A stretch of 51,264 bases of DNA from an uncultured Catenibacillus sp. GTDB lineage: Bacteria; Bacillota; Clostridia; Lachnospirales; Lachnospiraceae. The DNA is taken from contig CAKRHR010000019.1 in assembly GCA_934339005.1 (NCBI GenBank), forward strand, positions 1-51,264, in the 5' to 3' direction. This document shows positions 8,856-17,289 of this stretch, piece by piece. Below the pieces are notes generated by a model. The model saw only the letters and a program-made list of their open reading frames with translations. It was not told where the DNA came from and did no database searches. A program made the position numbers and the translations under genes. The first letter of the stretch is position 1. Each line of letters opens with the position of its first letter.

Positions 8856-9647
8856 ATGAAAAAACAGATTATTGCGGGAATGTGTCTTGTGGCATGCCTG
8901 TCTATATTTAATATGAATATGTCAACATCCTATGCGGCAGAAACTACAGCGGCTGCAACAGAAAGCAGTGAGGATACAAAAGCGAATACAAAGACAGATT
9001 CAAGTGCAGATTCTGACAGTGATGCAACGGATACAGAAGAAGCTGTAGCAGGTGCAACTTTTGATGAAATCAATGATATGAGTGTATTTATGAAGCAGTC
9101 CCAGCGAGGTTACTGCACATTAACCTCCAACGTTATGATGATTCGCAGAGCGAAAATGCTTATGGGGGATTCTGACTGGGAGAGTGTAACAGAAAGCAGT
9201 GTGGCATCTGTTGGCCGTATCGGTTCAGGTATGCTCTGGAATTTCACATATGATGATGTGTCTGTATCATATAAAACAATTTCTTCTGTGGAAGAACTTA
9301 AAACAATGTTAGCCGAGCATCCTGAAGGCGTTGTGGCTTATGACAGTTATACACCGCATGCTATTTTACTGACAGATTACGATGAGGACACAGATACATT
9401 TTACTGTATGGAGCCTGCACAGAGTTATCCAGATGGACGTATTCCTGTGTCACATGCATTGATTTCAGTGCAGAATGTTAACAATGTGTGGTATGTTGTT
9501 TCACCTACAGGATTAAAACTGGCGGATGATGCAGAAAATGAAGAAAACAGTTCAGATGAAGATACCACTGAAGATACATTTGTCAATGAACTGATAGAAA
9601 ATAAATTATTTGACAAAACAGACCTGGTAGTTAATAATAGACAATAA
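8856..9647 (+). CDS. Secreted C39-like (papain-fold) protein
   Basis: A 263-residue exported protein. It has a signal peptide (basic start, hydrophobic core, probable cleavage near Ala27-Ala28) and then a long Ser/Thr/Asp-rich linker (about 30-65). The folded domain carries a C39-like signature: Gln and Cys in QSQRGYCTLTSN (Cys87) and the histidine in PHAILLTDYD (His168), followed by YCMEPAQ. The C-terminus is again acidic. Cys and His in this spacing fit the peptidase C39-like/papain superfamily, though protease activity is not proven. L-V-A-C at 11-14 resembles a lipobox but would leave too short a hydrophobic core. The gene converges on a cysteine-rich gene and shares its terminator region. 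The 160-base upstream spacer has only a weak promoter candidate (TTGCAT 8760-8765, TACATT 8783-8788). Confidence 0.75.
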   Translation: MKKQIIAGMCLVACLSIFNMNMSTSYAAETTAAATESSEDTKANTKTDSSADSDSDATDTEEAVAGATFDEINDMSVFMKQSQRGYCTLTSNVMMIRRAKMLMGDSDWESVTESSVASVGRIGSGMLWNFTYDDVSVSYKTISSVEELKTMLAEHPEGVVAYDSYTPHAILLTDYDEDTDTFYCMEPAQSYPDGRIPVSHALISVQNVNNVWYVVSPTGLKLADDAENEENSSDEDTTEDTFVNELIENKLFDKTDLVVNNRQ

Positions 9648-9677
9648 GAAAGATAATGATTGACTCCGGGATAAATG

Positions 9678-9709
9678 ACAGGCTGCCGAAGAACCCGGCA
9701 GCCTGTTTT
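9678..9709 (+). terminator. Terminator of the C39-like gene
   Basis: ACAGGCTGCCG (9678-9688) pairs perfectly with CGGCAGCCTGT (9696-9706), followed by TTT. It lies between two convergent genes and could act on both strands. Confidence 0.88.
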
Positions 9710-9720
9710 GTTGTGGGCAG

Positions 9721-10056
9721 TTAGGATTTATTACAGCTGCAGCCGGAATTGCTGACAGGTACATACTGACCCTGGCAGTCACAGCTGGAATTGGAGGAAT
9801 GACTGCTGTCAGATGCCTGTGCGCAACTGCAGTCAGAGCTGCAACCACCGCAGCCACATTCAGAATTTCTTGATTGATTGCAGCCACAGCCAGAGCTTTT
9901 TAAAGAGCCACAGCCACAGCCGGAATTTCTTACGCTGCCGCAGTTACAGCCTGAATTTCTTGATGAGCCGCAATGATTACAGCCGGAGTTATTACAGTTA
10001 CAGTCATTATTTTGAGCTGCTAAAAGATAAAGCAGACATGCTATACAACAATTCAT
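9721..10056 (-). CDS. Cysteine-rich CxC-repeat protein, unknown function
   Basis: A 111-residue protein with 22 cysteines (about 20 percent), most in C-x-C pairs such as GCNC, GCGC and DCSC. Residues 29-68 are four tandem decapeptides of the form CGSxRNSGCx. The N-terminus (MNCCIACLLYLLAAQ) is hydrophobic, could be a short export or membrane segment, and is itself cysteine-rich. I do not recognise the family. Clustered CxC pairs recall metallothioneins and some spore or surface proteins, so metal or thiol chemistry is a guess. The ATG at 10056 lies 12 bases after GGAAGG; a TTG at 10068 directly abuts that site. An opposite-strand frame exists, but its His/Ser/Leu-rich product looks like an antisense artefact. 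Confidence 0.65.
   Translation of the reverse strand: MNCCIACLLYLLAAQNNDCNCNNSGCNHCGSSRNSGCNCGSVRNSGCGCGSLKSSGCGCNQSRNSECGCGGCSSDCSCAQASDSSHSSNSSCDCQGQYVPVSNSGCSCNKS
9853..9972 (-). repeat. Four 30-bp tandem repeats encoding CGSxRNSGCx
   Basis: Four in-frame decapeptide units (residues 29-38, 39-48, 49-58, 59-68) of the cysteine-rich protein. At DNA level the units share the reverse complement of GGAATTTCTT-type and CAGCCACAGCC-type blocks. Confidence 0.75.
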
Positions 10057-10086
10057 AAGTTGATTCAACCTTCCAGAGGGTTATTT

Positions 10087-10095
10087 TGATATAAT
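10087..10095 (+). promoter_or_regulatory. Extended -10 promoter of the LRR gene
   Basis: TGA-TATAAT is a perfect extended -10 element with no clear -35. The start would be near 10101, after the first in-frame ATG (10098), which supports the ATG at 10116. Confidence 0.55.
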
Positions 10096-10115
10096 ATATG
10101 CAGAAGGATAAGAAA

Positions 10116-11069
10116 ATGACACAGTTTAAGTTTGAACAGCAGGAAAATGATATTTATATTACAGGTATAGAAGACAGTGCAAAAGGGTTCGGGCGATTGT
10201 ATATTCCTGAATTGATTGAAGGATGTCCGGTGACAGGCATTAAAGAACATGCATTTTACCAGAATCGGGATATTCAGGAGGTGATTTTACCGGATTCGGT
10301 GAAGGTCATTGAAAAATATGCATTTGCAGAGTGCAGAAAGCTTGTGCGTATGCATATGTCTGAAGCCATTGAGTCCATTGGTGATTATGCATTTTATAAC
10401 TGTCATGCCCTTGAGGAAGTGGACTTATATGCCAATTTAAGTACCATGGGCTATGGGGCATTTAAAAATTGTAGTGAGTTAAAACAGCTTCGATTGTATA
10501 CCGATGGCGTGAAACCGTTGGAAATCGGTGCATTGATAGATGATAATTCCCATGAGATTCGCGTGGATTTATATAATGAACACAAAGAACTGCTGACAAA
10601 ACTTGTTTTTACGGAGTTTGATTATGACTGTATTTTACAGGTTGAGGCCAGACAGTTTGACTGGGTGTATCACGGTTCTGGCAATGTTTATCGTCAGTGT
10701 ATTACGACAAAGGGTGTGGATTTTGACAAATACGACAGCCTGTTTGCCTCCGCAGTCAGGGAGGACTGGCCGGAAACAGCCATGACAATTGCCCTTGGAC
10801 GGGTATTATATCCGTATAAGCTTGAAGCAGAATATGAAAAAACATATATTGAATTTTTAAAAAATCACCGACAGGCGGTTTTTGAACTTTTTCTTAAAAA
10901 TCAGGATATTGAGCAGTTTGAAAAAATACTGGATATACTGGCTGATGAGAACTGCCTGCGTCAATGGATTGATGCCGCAGGTCAAATTCATCGTTATGAA
11001 TTTGTCAGTCTGCTGATGGATTATCAGCAGCAACATTACGGAAAAAAGAAAAAAACATTTGATTTATAA
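10116..11069 (+). CDS. BspA-type leucine-rich-repeat protein
   Basis: A 317-residue protein with no signal peptide, so probably cytoplasmic. The N-terminal half holds about four LRR_5/BspA-type repeats with the period IKEHAFYQ, VIEKYAFAEC, IGDYAFYNC and MGYGAFKNC. The C-terminal half is mixed alpha/beta and then helical, with no motif I recognise. GAAGGA (10103-10108) lies seven bases before ATG 10116, so the earlier in-frame ATG at 10098 is rejected. It ends 35 bases before a VWA protein gene and two genes before an AAA+ ATPase, on the same strand with no terminator seen. It may therefore be a partner or scaffold in that set; this is inference. Confidence 0.72.
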   Translation: MTQFKFEQQENDIYITGIEDSAKGFGRLYIPELIEGCPVTGIKEHAFYQNRDIQEVILPDSVKVIEKYAFAECRKLVRMHMSEAIESIGDYAFYNCHALEEVDLYANLSTMGYGAFKNCSELKQLRLYTDGVKPLEIGALIDDNSHEIRVDLYNEHKELLTKLVFTEFDYDCILQVEARQFDWVYHGSGNVYRQCITTKGVDFDKYDSLFASAVREDWPETAMTIALGRVLYPYKLEAEYEKTYIEFLKNHRQAVFELFLKNQDIEQFEKILDILADENCLRQWIDAAGQIHRYEFVSLLMDYQQQHYGKKKKTFDL

Positions 11070-11104
11070 AAATCCGGTGAAGTTATCATATGGAGGCATA
11101 TTCA

Positions 11105-12418
11105 ATGAATCAGACAAGACAAAAATTAAATCAGATAGGCTGTCAGATTCTGGCTAATTCAAGAAATGAAATCTATCTGTCCATGCGTTTTATGGATATC
11201 GCGTTGTCCATGCTGTCTTATGAGATGAATTTATCCACAACAACAGTGGGTATCGATGGCATGAAGATTTTATTTAATCCAAGACATCTCATTGATTTGT
11301 TCAGGGAAAGTTCTATTCTTGTCAACAGAGCGTATATGCATATGATTTTACATGGTATTTTCGGGCATGTGTATGGCCTTGGACAACGCAATGAAGAATA
11401 TTGGAATCTGGCTTGTGATATTGCGGTGGCATCAATTCTGGATGAAATGCCTGCAGCATCGGTGCGGGGCGAAATGCCGGATTTTCACAGAGAAGTTTTT
11501 GACAACCTGCGAAAAGATATTAAAGTGCTGAATGCGGAAAGTATCTATAAAGTTATTTATAATATGCCAATTTCAGGACAGCAGCTTCAGATGCTTAAAG
11601 AAGCCTTTATTGTGGATGACCATCAATTCTGGCACAATGAAAATCAGGATGATAATGATTCGTCTGATCAGCAAAGACATCAGCAAAATAAAGAACAATG
11701 GGAAAAGATGAGCGATCAGATTCAGACAGGCATGGAAACCTTTCAGAAGGAATATGGAGAGGATGCCGGTGATTTGTTATATCAATTGCAAATTCACCAC
11801 CGGGAACGCTATGATTTGCGGGAGTTTTTAAGAAAATTTGCAGTGCTTAAGGAAGATATTCAGACCGATGACGATTCCTTTGATTATATATTTTACACAT
11901 ATGGTTTGCAACTATATGAAAACATGCCGTTGATTGAACCGTTAGAGTATAAAGAAGTCAAAAAAATCGAGGACTTTGCCATTGTCATAGATACGTCACA
12001 ATCCTGTAAGCCTGAGATTGTCAAAGCATTTCTGACAGAGGTGTATTCGATTTTAAAAGACAGTGAGTCTTTTTTCAGAAAAGTCAATGTACGTCTGCTG
12101 CAATGTGATGTGGCAGTGACAAAAGATATCCGGCTTCAAAATGCTGAAGCACTGGAAAAATATATGCAGTCCTTTGAAGTTTTTGGCGGCGGCGGTACAG
12201 ATTTTCGTCCGGCCTTTGAATATATTTCACAGCTTCAAAGTGAGGGTGAATTAAGAAATTTAAAAGGTATTCTTTATTTTACAGATGGTTACGGACAATT
12301 TCCGGCCAAAGCACCTGCATACGATGTGGCATTTGTATTTGTTAATGATGAGGATGCCAATATCAAAGTACCAGGCTGGGCGATGAAGGTCGTTCTTGGC
12401 AGTGATGATTTGCAGTAA
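11105..12418 (+). CDS. VWA-like domain protein with metallopeptidase-like N-terminal region (DUF2201-type)
   Basis: A 437-residue protein, probably cytoplasmic. The N-terminal region contains H79-MILHGIFGH (79-88), like the histidine cluster of the putative metallopeptidase half of DUF2201 proteins. A Gln/Asp-rich linker follows. The C-terminal VWA-like domain has a full MIDAS set: D296-x-S-x-S300, Thr365 after GGGG, and Asp394 in FTDG. Such proteins are normally encoded with MoxR-type ATPases and are thought to act in chaperone-like remodelling or metal insertion; here the ATPase gene follows 67 bases later. GGAGG (11092-11096) is eight bases from ATG 11105; the in-frame ATG at 11090 overlaps that site and is rejected. 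Confidence 0.8.
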   Translation: MNQTRQKLNQIGCQILANSRNEIYLSMRFMDIALSMLSYEMNLSTTTVGIDGMKILFNPRHLIDLFRESSILVNRAYMHMILHGIFGHVYGLGQRNEEYWNLACDIAVASILDEMPAASVRGEMPDFHREVFDNLRKDIKVLNAESIYKVIYNMPISGQQLQMLKEAFIVDDHQFWHNENQDDNDSSDQQRHQQNKEQWEKMSDQIQTGMETFQKEYGEDAGDLLYQLQIHHRERYDLREFLRKFAVLKEDIQTDDDSFDYIFYTYGLQLYENMPLIEPLEYKEVKKIEDFAIVIDTSQSCKPEIVKAFLTEVYSILKDSESFFRKVNVRLLQCDVAVTKDIRLQNAEALEKYMQSFEVFGGGGTDFRPAFEYISQLQSEGELRNLKGILYFTDGYGQFPAKAPAYDVAFVFVNDEDANIKVPGWAMKVVLGSDDLQ

Positions 12419-12485
12419 ATTCATAAAAATATTTTGTAGATTGTCAGCGCAGATGACAGGTGAAGTTTAAAAGGAGAAATGAATC

Positions 12486-14048
12486 ATGAATATAGCGCAG
12501 GCTAAAGAAGAAATAAAAAACAGTATTATGGCATATCTGATGAAGGATGCCTTTGGAAAATATAAAATAGCACCGATACATCAAAGACCGATTTTACTTA
12601 TGGGCCCTCCGGGTATCGGAAAAACAGCGATTATGGCGCAGATTGCCGCGGAATGCCAGATTGGACTTGTGGCATACACCATTACACATCATACAAGACA
12701 GAGTGCGATTGGTCTGCCATATATTACAGAGAAAGATTACGGCGGCCACCCATACCGTGTGACAGAATATACGATGAGTGAAATTATCGGTTCTGTGTAT
12801 GATAAAATAGAAGAAACGGGTATGCAGGAAGGTATTTTATTTATTGATGAGATTAACTGTGTATCTGAAACACTGGCGCCAATGATGCTGCAGTTTTTGC
12901 AGGCAAAGACCTTTGGTAATCATAAAGTGCCTGAGGGCTGGATTATTGTGGCAGCGGGCAATCCACCAGAATACAACAAATCCGTCAGAGATTTTGACAT
13001 TGTAACATTGGACCGTGTGAAAAAAATTGATGTGCGCGAGAATTTTGAAGTATGGAAATCTTATGCCTATGGCATGCATATCCATGGTGCGATTTTAAGT
13101 TATCTGGAAATCAAAAAGGAGAACTTCTATGTTATTGAAACCACTGTGGATGGCAAACGTTTTGTGACAGCCAGAGGTTGGGAGGATTTGTCAAAGATGC
13201 TGTACGCTTACGAAGAACTGGGCATCAAGGTTGAAGAACCGATGATTGTACAGTATTTACAGCATCCAAAGATTGCCAAGGATTTTGCTAATTATTATGA
13301 TTTATATAAAAAATACGAAACAAGTTACGATATTGAGGCGATTATTGCAGGACATTGCAAGGAAGAAATCTTTGGCCGGATCAAAGAAGCAGCCTTTGAT
13401 GAAAAAGTCAGCGTCATTGGCTTGCTGCTCAGTAAGCTGCATGAGCATTTTGTTAAGGCATGCAGACTTGACCAGGCAACAACATTGATTTTTGAAAATC
13501 TGAAGCAGTACAAAATTATGGAGGATGGCGATTTCCATGAGCCGGAGGACTTAACAGATGAGCAGTATCTTCAGATGTTAAGGGACCGCATCGAGTGGCA
13601 GTATGAGCAGAAGGAAAAAGCAGGTCATTTAAGCGCTGATTATATATATGTATATCATCTGGCAATGGAATGTTTTGAAGAATATATTCATGAAATTCAG
13701 GTACACGGCTGCAAGACACATATGGAAGCCTTTGAAGTGGTCAAAGAAAGTTTTGCACATTTAAGTAAAAAGCGTCAGATGGCAGTTGATGAAGCGCAGG
13801 AGGCGTTAAATCATGTGTTTGAATTCCTTGAAAAGAGCTTCGGCGAAAGCCAGGAGATGGTTATTTTCCTGACAGAATTAAACCAGGACAGCTATGCAAG
13901 AGCTTATATCAGTGACAATGGCAATGAAGCTTATTTTAAATATAATAAGGCACTTTTGTTTGGCGAGCGCAGACGCCAGCTTTTGGATGATATTGATGAA
14001 AATGGCGGTATGATGGCAGCGCTGCAGGCCGAGAAGGCGTTCAAATAA
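12486..14048 (+). CDS. MoxR-type AAA+ ATPase
   Basis: A 520-residue AAA+ ATPase. It has Walker A GPPGIGKT (40-47), Walker B ILFIDEIN with Asp121/Glu122, a sensor-1-like AAGNPPEYN and a probable arginine finger near DFDIVTLDRVKKID. The long helical C-terminal half (about 250-520) exceeds typical MoxR proteins of about 330 residues and shows no known motif. AGGAGA lies before the ATG. The VWA-like gene directly upstream matches the well-known MoxR-VWA pairing, in which the ATPase and VWA protein cooperate in protein maturation. The substrate cannot be told from sequence. No terminator is seen before ispF. Confidence 0.82.
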   Translation: MNIAQAKEEIKNSIMAYLMKDAFGKYKIAPIHQRPILLMGPPGIGKTAIMAQIAAECQIGLVAYTITHHTRQSAIGLPYITEKDYGGHPYRVTEYTMSEIIGSVYDKIEETGMQEGILFIDEINCVSETLAPMMLQFLQAKTFGNHKVPEGWIIVAAGNPPEYNKSVRDFDIVTLDRVKKIDVRENFEVWKSYAYGMHIHGAILSYLEIKKENFYVIETTVDGKRFVTARGWEDLSKMLYAYEELGIKVEEPMIVQYLQHPKIAKDFANYYDLYKKYETSYDIEAIIAGHCKEEIFGRIKEAAFDEKVSVIGLLLSKLHEHFVKACRLDQATTLIFENLKQYKIMEDGDFHEPEDLTDEQYLQMLRDRIEWQYEQKEKAGHLSADYIYVYHLAMECFEEYIHEIQVHGCKTHMEAFEVVKESFAHLSKKRQMAVDEAQEALNHVFEFLEKSFGESQEMVIFLTELNQDSYARAYISDNGNEAYFKYNKALLFGERRRQLLDDIDENGGMMAALQAEKAFK

Positions 14049-14109
14049 AACGGATTATTAAGGATAATCAATTCGGTGGAATAAATATATATGAAGGGAC
14101 AGAAAAAAT

Positions 14110-14577
14110 ATGAGAATCGGAATGGGTTATGATGTGCATAAACTGACAGAAAACAGAAAATTAATTCTTGGTGGCGTTGATATTCCTTATGAAAAAGGAC
14201 TGCTTGGACATTCAGACGCGGATGTGCTGATTCATGCGATTATGGATGCCATTCTTGGTGCTGCAGCCCTTGGGGATATCGGCAAACATTTTCCGGATAC
14301 AGATCCGGCTTACGAAGGCATTTCAAGTATTAAACTGATGGAGCATGTGGCAGGACTGCTTCGTGAAAATGGTTTTGAAATCGGCAATATCGATGCTACA
14401 GTGATTGCACAAAGACCAAAGCTTGCAGCCTATATTCCGCAGATGTGCCAGAACATGGCAGATGCCCTGGGCATTGAGGTATCACAGATTAATGTGAAAG
14501 CAACGACAGAAGAAGGTCTTGGTTTTACAGGGGCAGGTCAGGGAATTGCATCCCAGGCGATTTGTCTGTTAAAATAA
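14110..14577 (+). CDS. ispF: 2-C-methyl-D-erythritol 2,4-cyclodiphosphate synthase
   Basis: Catalyses cyclisation of CDP-ME 2-phosphate to MEcPP with release of CMP, in the MEP route to isoprenoid precursors. The 155-residue length is normal. Metal ligands Asp8, His10 (GYDVH) and His42 are visible, together with GHSDADVL (33-40), GDIGKHFPD and the C-terminal KATTEEGLGFTG motif. ispH of the same pathway is also in this window (40.9 kb). The stop codon is directly followed by the cysS promoter. Confidence 0.96.
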   Translation: MRIGMGYDVHKLTENRKLILGGVDIPYEKGLLGHSDADVLIHAIMDAILGAAALGDIGKHFPDTDPAYEGISSIKLMEHVAGLLRENGFEIGNIDATVIAQRPKLAAYIPQMCQNMADALGIEVSQINVKATTEEGLGFTGAGQGIASQAICLLK

Positions 14578-14579
14578 AC

Positions 14580-14608
14580 TTGACAATTATTGTATTTTTT
14601 CATATGCT
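14580..14608 (+). promoter_or_regulatory. Promoter of cysS
   Basis: Perfect TTGACA (14580-14585), 17-base spacer, TATGCT (14603-14608), starting a leader of about 30 bases. No T-box is present in front of this synthetase gene. Confidence 0.75.
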
Positions 14609-14642
14609 TAAAAATGAATGTGAGAAACAGGAGGCAGTTTTG

Positions 14643-16043
14643 ATGAAGATATATAATACGCTTACACGTAAAAAAGAAGAATTTGTGCCTATTGAGGATA
14701 AAAAAGTCAGAATGTATGTCTGCGGACCTACAGTATATAACTACATTCATATCGGTAACGCAAGACCAATGATCGTATTTGATACAGTGCGCAGATATTT
14801 TGAATACAAAGGTTATAATGTGAACTATGTGTCCAACTTCACAGATGTGGACGACAAGATTATCAAAAAAGCCAATGAAGAAGGTGTAGATGCATCTATT
14901 ATTTCAGAACGCTACATTAAAGAAGCTCAGGCAGATATGAATGCGCTGAATGTCAAAGAAGCAACACATCATCCAAAGGCAACCGAAGAAATCGATGGCA
15001 TGATTGATATGATTCAGACATTGATTGATAAAGGACATGCCTATGCTGTTAATGGTACAGTATATTTTAAGACAAGAAGTTTTGCTGAATATGGCAAATT
15101 ATCAAAGAAAAATATTGATGACCTTCAGGCCGGACACCGTGAAATCAAAGTCACAGGTGAAGAAGGCAAGGCAGACCCACTGGATTTCGTACTCTGGAAG
15201 CCTAAAAAAGAAGGCGAGCCTGCATGGCAGTCACCATGGGGCGAGGGCCGTCCTGGCTGGCATATTGAATGCTCTGTCATGAGTAAAAAATACCTTGGCG
15301 ATCAGATTGATATTCACGCTGGTGGCGAGGATTTGATTTTTCCTCACCATGAGAATGAAATTGCCCAGAGCGAAGCTGCTAATGGCAAAGAATTTTCACA
15401 TTACTGGATGCATAATGGTTTCTTAAATATCGACAATGTAAAGATGTCCAAATCTCTTGGCAATTTCTTTACAGTCAGAGAAATCAGCGAAAAATATGAT
15501 CTTCAGGTACTGCGTTTCTTTATGCTGAGCGCCCATTACAGAAGTCCACTTAATTTCAGTGCCGATTTAATGGCAGCGTCTAAAAATGGTCTGGATAGAA
15601 TCTTAACAGCTATTGACCGTTTAAAGGATATTAATGGTGTTGATGGTGAAATGGCAGAAACAGAAAATGAAGCTTATAAACAGGTGGATGAGTATGTTGC
15701 CAAGTTTGAAGCAGCCATGGAAGATGACTTTAATACAGCAGATGCGATTTCTTCTATTTTTGAACTTGTGAAGTTTGCAAATGTTAATGTAACAGAAGCT
15801 TCCACAAAAGCATTTGTACAGAAAGTTTTAAATGAAATCACAGTACTTTGCGATGTCCTTGGTATTATTACAGATAAGAAAGAAGAACTGCTGGATGCAG
15901 ATATTGAAGCATTGATTGAAGAACGTCAGGCAGCACGTAAATCCAGAAACTTTGCAAGAGCAGATGAGATTCGTGCGCAGTTACTTGAAAAAGGTATTGT
16001 ATTGGAAGATACAAGAGAAGGCGTTAAATGGAAAAGAGCATAA
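14643..16043 (+). CDS. cysS: Cysteine--tRNA ligase
   Basis: Class I synthetase charging tRNA-Cys; 466 residues, normal. It shows the zinc/active-site cysteine Cys27 in CGPTVYN, the HIGH motif HIGN (36-39), ECSVMS and HHENEIAQS zinc-site regions, and KMSKS (267-271). The ATG at 14643 has AGGAGG eight bases upstream; a longer frame from 14562 would run through the promoter and is rejected. The last 16 bases overlap mrnC, in the conserved Firmicutes order cysS-mrnC-rlmB-sigH. Confidence 0.97.
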   Translation: MKIYNTLTRKKEEFVPIEDKKVRMYVCGPTVYNYIHIGNARPMIVFDTVRRYFEYKGYNVNYVSNFTDVDDKIIKKANEEGVDASIISERYIKEAQADMNALNVKEATHHPKATEEIDGMIDMIQTLIDKGHAYAVNGTVYFKTRSFAEYGKLSKKNIDDLQAGHREIKVTGEEGKADPLDFVLWKPKKEGEPAWQSPWGEGRPGWHIECSVMSKKYLGDQIDIHAGGEDLIFPHHENEIAQSEAANGKEFSHYWMHNGFLNIDNVKMSKSLGNFFTVREISEKYDLQVLRFFMLSAHYRSPLNFSADLMAASKNGLDRILTAIDRLKDINGVDGEMAETENEAYKQVDEYVAKFEAAMEDDFNTADAISSIFELVKFANVNVTEASTKAFVQKVLNEITVLCDVLGIITDKKEELLDADIEALIEERQAARKSRNFARADEIRAQLLEKGIVLEDTREGVKWKRA

Positions 16044-16459
16044 AAGCAGAAGATATCCGGGCATTGTTTGAACTTGAACCGGAGGATATACGCTCATATT
16101 CACCGTTGACACTGGCTTATGTCGGTGATGCGGTGTATGAGCTTGTAATTCGGACGATGATTATTTCAAAAGGTAATGCACCTGTCAATAAGTTGCATAA
16201 ACGTAGTGCGGCTCTTGTCAAAGCCCCTGCCCAGGCGCAGATGATGAAGGTGATAGAACCATTGCTTAGTGAGGAGGAACTGCACATATACAAGCGTGGC
16301 AGAAATGCCAAGTCCTATACTTCAGCAAAAAATGCATCTGTCATTGATTATCGTATTGCCACGGGTTTTGAAGCCCTTATGGGATGGCTTTATCTGCAGG
16401 AACGACAGGAGAGAATGCTTGAACTTATAAAAATCGGCCTGAACGAACTGCCGCAGTGA
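16028..16459 (+). CDS. mrnC: Mini-ribonuclease III
   Basis: A 143-residue RNase III catalytic domain without a double-stranded RNA-binding domain. In Bacillus, Mini-III matures 23S rRNA. The RNase III signature is in LAYVGDAVYELVIR, with Asp34 and Glu38, and the second catalytic region is in FEALMGWLYL. It starts inside the end of cysS (16-base overlap), implying translational coupling. Position and length fit mrnC exactly. Confidence 0.94.
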   Translation: MEKSIKAEDIRALFELEPEDIRSYSPLTLAYVGDAVYELVIRTMIISKGNAPVNKLHKRSAALVKAPAQAQMMKVIEPLLSEEELHIYKRGRNAKSYTSAKNASVIDYRIATGFEALMGWLYLQERQERMLELIKIGLNELPQ

Positions 16460-16476
16460 TATCGGAGGATACAAAT

Positions 16477-17256
16477 TTGAAAAATAACGAAAATAAAAAT
16501 ATAGAATTATCAGAAGAATTTTTTGAAGAAACAAAAATCGAAGGACGTAATCCAGTGCTTGAGGCATTTCGTTCAGGTAAGACGGTTGATAAATTGTTTG
16601 TGTTAGACGGATGCCAGGACGGTCCGGTTAAATCCATCACAAGAGAAGCCCGAAAGCAGGATACGATTATTCATTATGTTTCAAAGGAACGTCTGGATCA
16701 GATGTCAGAAACACATACACATCAGGGTGTGATTGCTATTTGTGCTGCATACAAATATGCAGAGGTTGAGGATATTCTTGAAGCTGCACGAAAAAAGGGC
16801 GAAGCACCATTTATTTTCCTTTTAGATGGCATCACAGACCCGCATAATCTTGGTGCGATTATCCGTACAGCAAACCTTGCAGGTGCACACGGCGTGATTA
16901 TTCCAAAAAACAGAGCTGTCGGTCTGACAGCAACAGTGGCACGTACAAGTGCCGGTGCGATTAATTATACACCTGTAGCAAAAGTGACAAACCTTGGCAA
17001 GACCATTGAAGAACTCAAAAAACAGGGCTTATGGTTTGTCTGCGCAGATATGGGCGGCGAAGTAATGTACCGTCTGAATTTAAAAGGCCCAATCGGTCTT
17101 GTGATTGGCAATGAGGGTGATGGTGTTTCCAGACTGGTACGCGAAAAATGCGATTATATTGCGTCTATTCCGATGCATGGTGATATTGATTCGCTGAATG
17201 CTTCTGTAGCCGCAGGTGTACTGGCATATGAGATTGTGCGTCAGCGTCTTTCATAA
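16477..17256 (+). CDS. rlmB: 23S rRNA (guanosine-2'-O-)-methyltransferase RlmB-like (TrmH family)
   Basis: SpoU/TrmH-type SAM-dependent 2'-O-methyltransferase with a trefoil knot. The N-terminal substrate-binding part begins EGRNPVLEAFRSG. Motif 1 is DPHNLGAIIRTA, and motifs 2 and 3 lie in IGNEGDGVSRL and IPMHGDIDSLNASVA. With 259 residues it is normal for RlmB. I choose TTG at 16477 because GGAGGA (16464-16469) lies seven bases upstream. A GTG at 16456 overlapping the mrnC stop has no ribosome site. The exact rRNA position methylated is inferred from family and gene order. Confidence 0.9.
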   Translation: MKNNENKNIELSEEFFEETKIEGRNPVLEAFRSGKTVDKLFVLDGCQDGPVKSITREARKQDTIIHYVSKERLDQMSETHTHQGVIAICAAYKYAEVEDILEAARKKGEAPFIFLLDGITDPHNLGAIIRTANLAGAHGVIIPKNRAVGLTATVARTSAGAINYTPVAKVTNLGKTIEELKKQGLWFVCADMGGEVMYRLNLKGPIGLVIGNEGDGVSRLVREKCDYIASIPMHGDIDSLNASVAAGVLAYEIVRQRLS

Positions 17257-17289
17257 ACTACGAACATTTTCTTGGATAAGGTGAGTCAC

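Noticed and set aside
8856..8900. Lipoprotein signal for the C39-like protein
   Set aside because: L-V-A-C at residues 11-14 is too close to the start; a normal signal peptide cleavage near residue 27 fits better.
9813..10058. Plus-strand frame opposite the cysteine-rich gene
   Set aside because: Its His/Ser/Asn/Leu composition mirrors the antisense of CxC repeats, it has no ribosome site, and it overlaps the next promoter.
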